Positions 43,784-51,712 of a stretch of DNA of 64,000 bases are shown piece by piece (position 1 is the first letter of the stretch; the number at the start of each line of letters is the position of its first letter). Source of the stretch: Pseudomonas sp. PH1b (GTDB lineage Bacteria; Pseudomonadota; Gammaproteobacteria; Pseudomonadales; Pseudomonadaceae). The stretch is from the NCBI RefSeq assembly GCF_000633395.1, contig NZ_AYMU01000009.1:186001-250000 (forward strand). The letters are read 5' to 3'. Under the pieces are notes generated by a model that was not told where the DNA came from, ran no database searches, and saw only the letters and a program-made list of their open reading frames with translations. The position numbers were made by a program, and so were the translations under genes.

Positions 43784-45235
43784 ATGAAGCATTTTACGAC
43801 AAGCACTGCTCTTGAATTGCCGAGTCTCAATAGTGGGCACGTGTGGGATACCGAACTCGCCTTCGAACACTTCAAGGCCATGGGCGAAGCTGATACCAAA
43901 CGCACCGCGGAACGCCGCCTGCACGCGCTGCACCTGCTACCCAAAGCATTGTCAGAGCACGAACTACGGGATGAGCGCGACCAATCGACGAATCGAGTAG
44001 TGCTGAGCTGGGCCATCAACCAGGCGCGCAAGCGGCGTGACCGCGTACTGCTTGCACAAGTCAGCCCCTTGCCCGGTGGCCAGCAAGTCCTGCACGCCAA
44101 CGACGCACGCGGCGCTCGCTTCTGGATTGCGCTGCATGCACTGGACGCTGACGCAATTAAAGCTGCACTGGTCGCCCTGCAGAAACACATAGGCAAGCCC
44201 ATCGCCGTCTTCCCCCATGGCGAGCTGGTCGGTGTGATGCGCTCAATGGCCAGCAGCCAGGACATCCAGCTATGCCGGCACGCCTACCAGCCGGCTGCTC
44301 TCCCAACCCTGGAGCCTGGCCGCCCCACAAACAGGACCTGTACTCCACAACTCAAGCGCCTGGAGGCCGAGAGTATTCATATCATCCGTGAAGCGGTGGC
44401 CGAGGCCGGAAAACCGGTGATGCTGTACTCCGCCGGCAAGGATAGCGATGTGATGCTGCACTTGCTGCGCAAGGCATTCTATCCATCACCGCCGCCGCTG
44501 CCCTTGCTGCATATCGATACCCACTGGAAGTTCCAGGAGACGTACCTGTTCCGCGATCTGGTCGCACGAAAAAGCGCTATGGAGCTGTTGGTGTACAGCA
44601 ATCCGCAAGCGCTCGAGAAACAGATCAATCCCTTCGACCATGGCTCGACCCTGCATACTCAGATCACCAAGACTGAAGGCCTCACGCAAGCGCTGGACCA
44701 CTATCAGTTCGATGTTGCCCTGAGCGGCGCTCGACGCGATGAAGATCCGTCCCGTTCCAAGGAGCGTGTATTTTCACTGCGCTCTGCCACCCACCAATGG
44801 GACCCACAGAACCAGCGCCCGGAGGTGTGGAACCTCTACAACAGCCGCAAGGATCCTGCCGCGAATATTCGGGTATTTCCGCTATCCAACTGGACCGAGC
44901 TGAACATCTGGCAATACATCCACCAGGAAAACATTGCCGTTGCTCCCTTGTACTTTGCCCAGCCTCGTCCCGTGGTGGTGCGCCCCGACATGATCATGGC
45001 GGTCGATGATGAACGCTGCCGCCTATTGCCAAACGAAAAGATCCAGATAAAGACGGTGCGCTTTCGCACCCTGGGCTGCTATCCGCTCACCGGCGCAGTG
45101 GAGTCGGAAGCGCAAACGCCAGAAGCCATCATCCAGGAACTCATGCTCAGCCGCTGGTCCGAACGGCATGCCCGGAAAGTGGATAGCAACGGCGCCGACA
45201 CCATGGAGCGGCAAAAGCGGGAAGGTTACTTCTGA
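43784..45235 (+). CDS. Sulfate adenylyltransferase subunit 2 (CysD) with a long N-terminal extension
   Basis: Residues about 190-483 match CysD: LKRLEAESIHIIREAVAEAG, the PP-loop YSAGKDSDVMLHLLRKAF, HIDTHWKFQE, SGARRDEDPSRSKERVF, RTLGCYPLTGAVES and the terminal KREGYF. CysD normally has about 300 residues; here about 185 extra residues precede it, without a domain I recognise (IALHALDADAIKAALVAL and IAVFPHGELVGVMR are typical text). CysD makes APS from sulfate and ATP with CysN. Since the operon continues with a CysN-CysC fusion, the set makes PAPS. It is probably a second copy besides the assimilatory genes, dedicated to sulfation. TTG 43778 is an alternative start. Confidence 0.88.
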   Translation: MKHFTTSTALELPSLNSGHVWDTELAFEHFKAMGEADTKRTAERRLHALHLLPKALSEHELRDERDQSTNRVVLSWAINQARKRRDRVLLAQVSPLPGGQQVLHANDARGARFWIALHALDADAIKAALVALQKHIGKPIAVFPHGELVGVMRSMASSQDIQLCRHAYQPAALPTLEPGRPTNRTCTPQLKRLEAESIHIIREAVAEAGKPVMLYSAGKDSDVMLHLLRKAFYPSPPPLPLLHIDTHWKFQETYLFRDLVARKSAMELLVYSNPQALEKQINPFDHGSTLHTQITKTEGLTQALDHYQFDVALSGARRDEDPSRSKERVFSLRSATHQWDPQNQRPEVWNLYNSRKDPAANIRVFPLSNWTELNIWQYIHQENIAVAPLYFAQPRPVVVRPDMIMAVDDERCRLLPNEKIQIKTVRFRTLGCYPLTGAVESEAQTPEAIIQELMLSRWSERHARKVDSNGADTMERQKREGYF

Positions 45236-46656
45236 TGATCCAGCACTCGAGTTCGATACTGATTGTGGGCGCAGGCTTCAGTGGCGCACTGACCGCGATC
45301 CACTTGCTGCGCTCCACTGTCGGGCAAGACATTTCCATCACACTGCTTGATCCAGCCTCAAGACCGGCACGCGGCCTGGCCTACCGCAGCGACGATGACA
45401 ACCTGCTGCTGAATGTGCCAGCCGGCAACATGAGCGCATTTGCCGATGCCCCCTCCCATTTCCTGGAGTTCTGCCAGCACATCGATCCATCGATCAACCC
45501 TGGCAGTTTCGTTTCCCGCCGCCTTTACGGACGCTACCTGGAGTTCAACCTGCAACGGGCAATGGCGACCCAGCCTGGCCGACTCCACGTTGTGCAGGAC
45601 CAGGCCGACGAAATGAAGACCCTGCCGGGTCGGGCCGGATTCAAGATCAGGCTTGCATCGGGCCAGTACCTGACGGCACAGCACGTGGTTCTGGCTCCGG
45701 GGCATCAGGCGCCGGAGTTTCCCTTGCCGCTGCCACCCGGCGAATGCGAAAGAGTGATAGCCCCCTGGGATTTCCAGCGCATGGATCAACTGCCAGACAA
45801 TGCCCCCGTCCTGATCCTCGGCACCGGCCACACCGCCGTGGATGCACTCTTCCAACTCACCCGACAGGCTCTGCCGCGCAAGGTCTGGATGATATCCCGT
45901 CGCGGGCTGCTACCCCATGCCCACCGGCTCAACCCCGTTCCACCACCGCCCGGCCAGTATCCGAGCTACGTCGGCAACGCCCCCCTGCGTACTCGTGCTT
46001 TGCTGCAACACCTGCGCCAGGAAATTGCTCGACAAGCGCATGCAGGCAGTGATTGGCGTGATGTACTCAACCAGCTTCGTCCCCACACCGCACGGCTCTG
46101 GCAAGCCATGCCCCTGACTGAACGCCAGCGCTTCCTGCGTCACGGCATGGCCTTCTGGGACATCCATCGCCATCGCCTGGCCCCCATCTCGGCAGACCGC
46201 CTGCAGGTCCTGCTGGAAACCGGCGATGTACAGGTCCTGGCCGGGCGCCTGACGGCGGTGCACAGGACCGGCCACGAAGAGCTGCAGGTCGCGCTGATGC
46301 CCCGTGGCCGCCACCCAATACAAACCTTGAATGTCACCGCCATCATCAACTGCACCGGCCCGCGCATGACCATCGGTCCCAACTCCTCTCCCTTGCTGCA
46401 ACAGTTGCTCCACGACGGGCTCCTGCTACCCGATACCTGTGGCTTGGGTGTGCAAATCAACGATCAGTATCAGCCGTTATGCTCGCAAGGTGGCACCACC
46501 CTGGGTCTCTGGTACGTCGGCCCCATGCTCAAGGCCCGCCATTGGGAAGCCATCGCGGTCCCGGAACTTCGCGTGCACACGCAACAACTTGCTCAACAGC
46601 TGGTCCGACAACTGACAACCCGCTCCACCCTCCCACCCCAAGCCGAGCCCGTCTGA
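45235..46656 (+). CDS. FAD/NAD(P)-binding oxidoreductase within the PAPS operon
   Basis: A 473-residue flavoprotein-like sequence. ILIVGAGFSGALTAIHLL is the FAD loop, a second nucleotide loop is VLILGTGHTAVDALFQL, and RGLAYRSDDDNLLLNVPAGN with INCTGPRM resembles the NAD_binding_9 (FAD-NAD(P)-binding) family. The start overlaps the CysD stop (TGATG) and CysNC begins 3 bases after its end, so it is an integral operon member. Its reaction is unknown. A redox step in sulfur supply or in making the sulfate acceptor are both conceivable. No sulfite or PAPS reductase motif is seen. Confidence 0.82.
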   Translation: MIQHSSSILIVGAGFSGALTAIHLLRSTVGQDISITLLDPASRPARGLAYRSDDDNLLLNVPAGNMSAFADAPSHFLEFCQHIDPSINPGSFVSRRLYGRYLEFNLQRAMATQPGRLHVVQDQADEMKTLPGRAGFKIRLASGQYLTAQHVVLAPGHQAPEFPLPLPPGECERVIAPWDFQRMDQLPDNAPVLILGTGHTAVDALFQLTRQALPRKVWMISRRGLLPHAHRLNPVPPPPGQYPSYVGNAPLRTRALLQHLRQEIARQAHAGSDWRDVLNQLRPHTARLWQAMPLTERQRFLRHGMAFWDIHRHRLAPISADRLQVLLETGDVQVLAGRLTAVHRTGHEELQVALMPRGRHPIQTLNVTAIINCTGPRMTIGPNSSPLLQQLLHDGLLLPDTCGLGVQINDQYQPLCSQGGTTLGLWYVGPMLKARHWEAIAVPELRVHTQQLAQQLVRQLTTRSTLPPQAEPV

Positions 46657-46658
46657 AC

Positions 46659-48569
46659 ATGCCAAAGACAACTTCTCGCGCCCTCATGGCCCGATCCGCC
46701 TCCCAGACACTGCCCTGCGAAAGCCCTCAGCAGCCTTGGCATCAAGAACCACTGCGCTTGATCACCTGCGGAAATGAGGACGATGGCAAGAGCACCCTGG
46801 TCGGGCGCTTACTGTGGGAGTTGCAGCAGGTCACCGATGATCAGCTCAACACTCTGCGATCCGACTCCGCACGCCATGGCACCCAGGGCGATGATATCGA
46901 CTACGCCTTGCTGGTAGACGGGCTGACCGCCGAAAGAACGCGTGGCATGACCATCGACGTGGCCTACCGCTTCTTTTCCACTGCACGCCGCTCCTTTATC
47001 GCGGCGGACGCGCCCGGACACGAGCAATACACCCCAAACATGGTGAGCGGGGCATCCAATGCCGATGTTGCCGTGCTAGTGGTGGATGCCACACAAGGCA
47101 TAGGCACACAAACGCGCCGGCATGCCTGCCTGGTGTCATTGTTGGGCATCCGCCATCTGGTCCTGGCCATCAACAAAATGGACCTGGTGAACCATGATCA
47201 ACGAGTGTTCCGTGCCATCCAGACCGATTTCCAGGCCACGACACTGGCTTTGGGGTTTGAGAGTGTCACGGCGATTCCCATATCGGCCCTCAAAGGGGAC
47301 AACCTCACCACAAGATCGGCCCGTACCCCCTGGCACACTGGCCCAACCCTGATCGCTTGCCTTGAGGCCCTTGAAGTCCAGCGCGCCAGCGACGCCAAAG
47401 TGGTATTCCCGGTGCAATGGATCAACCGTCCTGATGCAGGCTTTTACGGCCTCAGCGGCACGCTTGTATCCGGCGAGATTGCAATGGGCGACAAGATTCG
47501 CGTTACCGCCTCGGGGCAAACCGCCAATGTGGCTCGGCTCGTTACTGCCGATGGCGACCTGACCAAGGCCAAGGCCGGTGATGCCGTGACTCTGGTGATG
47601 GACCAAGAGATAACGGCCGCCCGGGGCGATGTGATTGCCCTGGCAGATAAGCCATTGCAGATGACAGACCAGTTCGAGGCCTCCCTCGTCTGGATGGTTA
47701 ACGAGGCCGGGCTCATCGGCCGGACCTACGAAATAAAGCTGGCCAACCAGTGGGCCAATGCCAGCATTACCACACTGAAATACCGAGTGAATGTGAACAC
47801 TCAAGCCCATGAGGCCTGTCGTCAACTCGGGCTCAACGATATCGCCGTGGCCAACCTGGCATTGAACCAGCCACTGGTGTTCGCACCCTACGCCGAGTCG
47901 CAGACACTGGGAGGCTTCATCCTGATCGATACCTACAGCCATGCCACCGTGGCCGTCGGCATGATTCGTCATGACCTGCGCCGGGCGCAGAATGTACATC
48001 GCCAGGCATTGAGCATCACCCGCGAAGATCGCGAACGACTCAACGATCACAAAGGCAAGGTCATCTGGTTTACCGGCCTGTCGGGCTCCGGCAAGTCAAC
48101 TCTTGCCAACGCGCTGGAGCAGGAACTCCACGCCCAGGGCAAACGCACCTACATACTGGATGGCGACAACATTCGCCAGGGCCTCAACAAGGACCTGGGC
48201 TTTACCGACGCCGACCGAGTAGAGAACATTCGGCGTGTGGCCGAAGTCGCCAAGCTGATGATGGATGCAGGGCTTGTCGTGATGACGGCCTTTATCAGCC
48301 CCTTCAGGGCCGAACGCGAGATGGCGCGACAATTGATCGGCGAAGCAAACTTCATCGAAGTGTTTGTCGATACTCCACTCGATGTCTGTGAGCAACGCGA
48401 CCCCAAAGGCCTCTACAAAAAAGCGCGGAGTGGGCTGCTGCCGAACATGACGGGCATAAACAGCCCGTATGAGGCACCCTTCAAGCCTACACTTCGGATT
48501 AACGCTGATCAGAACGAGCTGGAGACTGCCCTATCACAGCTAATAGATTACTTGGCACAAGAAAAATAA
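46659..48569 (+). CDS. cysNC: CysN-CysC (NodQ-like) bifunctional PAPS synthesis protein
   Basis: A 636-residue fusion. Residues about 30-440 are the CysN GTPase with G1 GNEDDGKST (38-46), DAPGHEQYT and NKMDL. Residues about 450-636 are APS kinase with P-loop GLSGSGKST (near 473), LDGDNIRQGLNKDLGF, the ISPF segment and GLYKKARSG. It drives APS formation by GTP hydrolysis and then phosphorylates APS to PAPS, the donor used by sulfotransferases. The nearest sulfotransferase is the large protein at 55925-60832. ATG 46659 is chosen inside a longer open frame; no strong ribosome site is present. Confidence 0.92.
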   Translation: MPKTTSRALMARSASQTLPCESPQQPWHQEPLRLITCGNEDDGKSTLVGRLLWELQQVTDDQLNTLRSDSARHGTQGDDIDYALLVDGLTAERTRGMTIDVAYRFFSTARRSFIAADAPGHEQYTPNMVSGASNADVAVLVVDATQGIGTQTRRHACLVSLLGIRHLVLAINKMDLVNHDQRVFRAIQTDFQATTLALGFESVTAIPISALKGDNLTTRSARTPWHTGPTLIACLEALEVQRASDAKVVFPVQWINRPDAGFYGLSGTLVSGEIAMGDKIRVTASGQTANVARLVTADGDLTKAKAGDAVTLVMDQEITAARGDVIALADKPLQMTDQFEASLVWMVNEAGLIGRTYEIKLANQWANASITTLKYRVNVNTQAHEACRQLGLNDIAVANLALNQPLVFAPYAESQTLGGFILIDTYSHATVAVGMIRHDLRRAQNVHRQALSITREDRERLNDHKGKVIWFTGLSGSGKSTLANALEQELHAQGKRTYILDGDNIRQGLNKDLGFTDADRVENIRRVAEVAKLMMDAGLVVMTAFISPFRAEREMARQLIGEANFIEVFVDTPLDVCEQRDPKGLYKKARSGLLPNMTGINSPYEAPFKPTLRINADQNELETALSQLIDYLAQEK

Positions 48570-48720
48570 GGCGGTGCGTCGGACTGCTTTTAAAAAGCCC
48601 TAATTTGGCGACTTTCAGTACCAACTGCCAACTTTCCATTTCTTGATAAAATCATCAACGCCATGAGCCAATTTACCAAGGATTGACACCGGGGAGGGAG
48701 TGAAACAGAAGCACAGAGAC

Positions 48721-49662
48721 CTATTTGCTCCGAGACAACATCAGTCCACCAATCCCCACTGCGAACCACAAAGTTACTAATCGAATCAGCACAGTCGCTG
48801 CAATGGCATCGGCACTCGACATACCCACCCAAACCAACAGGGCCACCATGACCGCCTCAGCTCCACCCAGACCTCCTGGCATGAAACTGAGCGCACCTGC
48901 CAGCATGGCGAGGGCATAAACAAATACTGCGAAGGCTAGCGGTATATCAGCGCCCATCCATTGTAAGATCCAGTGAAAGGCAAGCGCTTCAGCGCTCCAG
49001 GCAAGTACGCTCAGAAGCGTAGCGCCAATCAGAATACCAGGCCTATGGCAGTACTGGGCCTCCAGCAAGACATGAAACAGATGCCGCACAAAGCCAAGTA
49101 GTTTTGTGCTGCTATGTTCGGGAATCAGTTTGGCCAAATACTCGATCAGCCCACGATGAGAGAGCAACAGGAAGCCCACCACAACCAGGGCGGCTCCAAC
49201 TACAATCATCGAGCGAGCCTCTGGATACAAGGTCAGACCAAATAGCGTCAGCAACACCACAGCAAACAGATCTGACAGACGCTCACTAAAGAAAGCGGCA
49301 AAACTCTGTAGGTAAGGTACCCCCCAACGCTTGAGTAAGACACCGCGCAGGGCTTCGCCGGCCTTACCGGGTGTGGTGGTAAGAGCAAAGCCTGCCAAGT
49401 AGATTTTTAGGCTAGACCGCCAGGGCACCTTATATCCCAGCACTTTGAGATAGGATTGCCAGCGCAAAAAGCGCAACCCATAGTTAAGTAGAGACATCAG
49501 TAACGCTATACAGATACCGACAATCCCTACCTTACTTACAGCATTACTGACCTCCTGCCAGCCGCCCCACAGAGAAAACCCCAGATAACCAAGCGCGGAG
49601 AACACTACGGAGAGGATGACGGCGCGATAGCGCCAGCCGGACAAGTGCAATGCCCCGGTCAC
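48721..49662 (-). CDS. Lysylphosphatidylglycerol-synthase-TM / UPF0104 flippase-like membrane protein
   Basis: A 313-residue protein with about eight membrane segments and the PF03706-type motifs TTTPGKAGEALRG and FMPGGLGGAEAVMVAL. Relatives include lipid flippase domains. It is the last of four genes overlapping by 4 bases each (HAD-UbiA, DprE1-like, DprE2-like, this one). It is therefore a candidate for flipping the lipid-linked pentose to the periplasmic face, where the GT-C enzyme would use it. That role is inferred from context. Confidence 0.82.
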   Translation of the reverse strand: MTGALHLSGWRYRAVILSVVFSALGYLGFSLWGGWQEVSNAVSKVGIVGICIALLMSLLNYGLRFLRWQSYLKVLGYKVPWRSSLKIYLAGFALTTTPGKAGEALRGVLLKRWGVPYLQSFAAFFSERLSDLFAVVLLTLFGLTLYPEARSMIVVGAALVVVGFLLLSHRGLIEYLAKLIPEHSSTKLLGFVRHLFHVLLEAQYCHRPGILIGATLLSVLAWSAEALAFHWILQWMGADIPLAFAVFVYALAMLAGALSFMPGGLGGAEAVMVALLVWVGMSSADAIAATVLIRLVTLWFAVGIGGLMLSRSK

Positions 49663-50399
49663 AAATTCAGCCTCTTGAAAATAGGCTGTGGAATACTACA
49701 GATGATCAGCATAATCAATGCCCAGAAACCTGGGGTGTATAGGGTCGATTTCTTGCGCTCTATACCAGTAATGATGCGCACGGCGACCTGTTCAGGCTTG
49801 GCCACTAATGCCGCCGGCAGCGGCAGCCCTTGAGTCATTGGGGTATCAACAAAGCCTGGTTTGATAGTCATCACGTGCACACCGACCTTGAATAGGCGTG
49901 CACGCAAGCCTTCGCAGAAAGTTGAAACCGCCGCCTTGGCCGTACCATACAGATAATTGGAGGGACGTCCACGGTCGCCGGCCACCGAAGAAATCACCGC
50001 CAGGGTACCGCAACGTTGATTCTCCAGCTGGTTAGCCAGTAGGGTCAACAATGCGATGACAGAAGTGCCGTTGTTGGCGAACTCTTGCATAGCAATAGTG
50101 ATATCTCGCTCACAGGCCGCCTGGTTAGGCAGCGTGCCATGGGCAATCAACGCGACATCGATTTGCTGTATCGCAGTTAGGCAACTCTCTAGCATTCCCG
50201 GGTGGGCAGTCAGGTCAGTGGCATCCATGCAATGCAAAGCTACATCTTTGGCCCCACGCGCCCTGAGATCGGCAGCAGTCTGCTGTAATTTTTCCATATT
50301 ACGCGCGACCAGAAAAAACTCGCTACCCTGCTCAGCCCACAAACGAGCGCAGGCAGTGGCAATGGCCGATGTCGCACCAATAATCAGGACTCGTTTCAT
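49659..50399 (-). CDS. DprE2-like SDR (polyprenyl-phospho-2-keto-pentose reductase)
   Basis: A 246-residue short-chain dehydrogenase: nucleotide loop LIIGATSAIATACARLW, catalytic Ser in VISSVAGDRGRPSNY and YxxxK in YLYGTAKAAV. The SVAGDRGRPSN segment closely resembles mycobacterial DprE2 (SVAGERVRRSN). In the family it reduces the 2-keto intermediate made by DprE1 to polyprenyl-phospho-D-arabinose. It has a C-terminal hydrophobic anchor (FWALIMLIICSIPQ). It overlaps both neighbours by 4 bases. Confidence 0.88.
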   Translation of the reverse strand: MKRVLIIGATSAIATACARLWAEQGSEFFLVARNMEKLQQTAADLRARGAKDVALHCMDATDLTAHPGMLESCLTAIQQIDVALIAHGTLPNQAACERDITIAMQEFANNGTSVIALLTLLANQLENQRCGTLAVISSVAGDRGRPSNYLYGTAKAAVSTFCEGLRARLFKVGVHVMTIKPGFVDTPMTQGLPLPAALVAKPEQVAVRIITGIERKKSTLYTPGFWALIMLIICSIPQPIFKRLNL

Positions 50400-51712
50400 A
50401 CGATTACTCGTTTCCAGAAGAGAGAATTCAGGACTGGGTCGCGCAGAGCCTCCAACTGCTCCCAGGCAGGGTAAGCCTGACGAAAGTCGCTGCCAGTCAT
50501 GTGAGCATCCTTGGCGGGATACAGACGACCACCGGCCTCACGCACAATGGCGTCCAGACGCGAGAACAGCGCCCGACCAAGATTAGCTTTCTGCGGAAAA
50601 TCCAAGGCCAGCGAGGTGCCTGGTAGCGGAAAGGATAGCAAGCCTGGCGAGGCAATATCGCCACAGCGCTTGAGCACTGCAAGGAAAGACCCCTGACCCG
50701 ACGCGGATATGGCCCCCAGCAACTCGCGTATAGCCAACTCGGCTACGGCATCGGGAATAACGCACTGATATTGTTGGAAGCCCTTGCGTCCATAGATAAG
50801 GTTCCAGTGCAAGATGCGGTCAAGCGGATAAAAGAATGGCTCGTAGCTGCTTCGCTGTCGGGTACGCTTGGCCGGATGTACCCGCCAATAGATTTCATTG
50901 AAGAATCGCAGAGACAGATTGTTGATTAGCGAAAGCGGAGGTGTTAGAGGAACTCGCAGCTTCAGACGTTGATCAACTTCTTGCTGACCATACTGCGCAT
51001 GGTCGCCAACGATAAACACCCCGCGCCCGGTATTATTGCCTTTAGCCAAACAGTCAATCCATGCCACGCTGTATTCATGCTGGTGATCCAGCTCAGCTGA
51101 TAGGGCGAAAAACTCACTCAATCCGCCAAAGCGTACAACAGTACTATCGATTTGACTGGAACGAATAGGTAACAGGCGGATCTCCGCCCAATCGATTATT
51201 CCGGTCAATCCGAGGCCGCCTATAGTGGCGGCAAACAGTGCAGGGTTTTCGCCAAGAGAACAGACTAGGGCCTCCTGATTATGGCGCAACAGCCCGAAGC
51301 GGAGCACATGGTTGCCAAAGGTACCACGCAAGTGATGATTCTTGCCGTGGACATCATTGGCAATAGCACCGCCTAGGGTCACGAACTGAGTTCCGGGCGT
51401 CACTGGGAGGAACCAACCCTGTGGAATGGCAATTGACAGGATCTCGCCTAGAGTCACCCCGGACTCGGCCAGCAGCACCCCATTTTCCCAATCAGCCTTG
51501 ATAAAACGGTCTAACGAACGCATCTGTACAACATGATTACTCACAGCTAGACAGCTGTCACCGTAACTCCGGCCGTTGCCAAATGGCAAAGTAGTGCCGT
51601 GCTCAAGAACCACATCATCAAGCCGTGCAGCCAACTGGGACCGCCAGTGACAAGCGTGTCCAGTTTGCTGCACATGGGGGTAGCGCCCCCAGGAATAGAG
51701 AGCGCTACTCAT
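50396..51712 (-). CDS. DprE1-like FAD oxidase (polyprenyl-phospho-ribose 2-oxidase)
   Basis: A 438-residue member of the FAD-linked (VAO-type) oxidases. PFGNGRSYGDSCLA, PVTPGTQFVTLGGAIANDVH, GKNHHLRGTFGNHV and GGLGLTGIIDWAEI match mycobacterial DprE1, as does RLYPAKDAHMTG with the active-site Lys. The position of the benzothiazinone-reactive Cys387 of M. tuberculosis is Ala here (SLALDFPQK versus NICVDFPIK). It oxidises the 2-OH of polyprenyl-phospho-ribose, the first half of epimerisation to arabinose. It is coupled to its neighbours. Confidence 0.9.
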   Translation of the reverse strand: MSSALYSWGRYPHVQQTGHACHWRSQLAARLDDVVLEHGTTLPFGNGRSYGDSCLAVSNHVVQMRSLDRFIKADWENGVLLAESGVTLGEILSIAIPQGWFLPVTPGTQFVTLGGAIANDVHGKNHHLRGTFGNHVLRFGLLRHNQEALVCSLGENPALFAATIGGLGLTGIIDWAEIRLLPIRSSQIDSTVVRFGGLSEFFALSAELDHQHEYSVAWIDCLAKGNNTGRGVFIVGDHAQYGQQEVDQRLKLRVPLTPPLSLINNLSLRFFNEIYWRVHPAKRTRQRSSYEPFFYPLDRILHWNLIYGRKGFQQYQCVIPDAVAELAIRELLGAISASGQGSFLAVLKRCGDIASPGLLSFPLPGTSLALDFPQKANLGRALFSRLDAIVREAGGRLYPAKDAHMTGSDFRQAYPAWEQLEALRDPVLNSLFWKRVIV

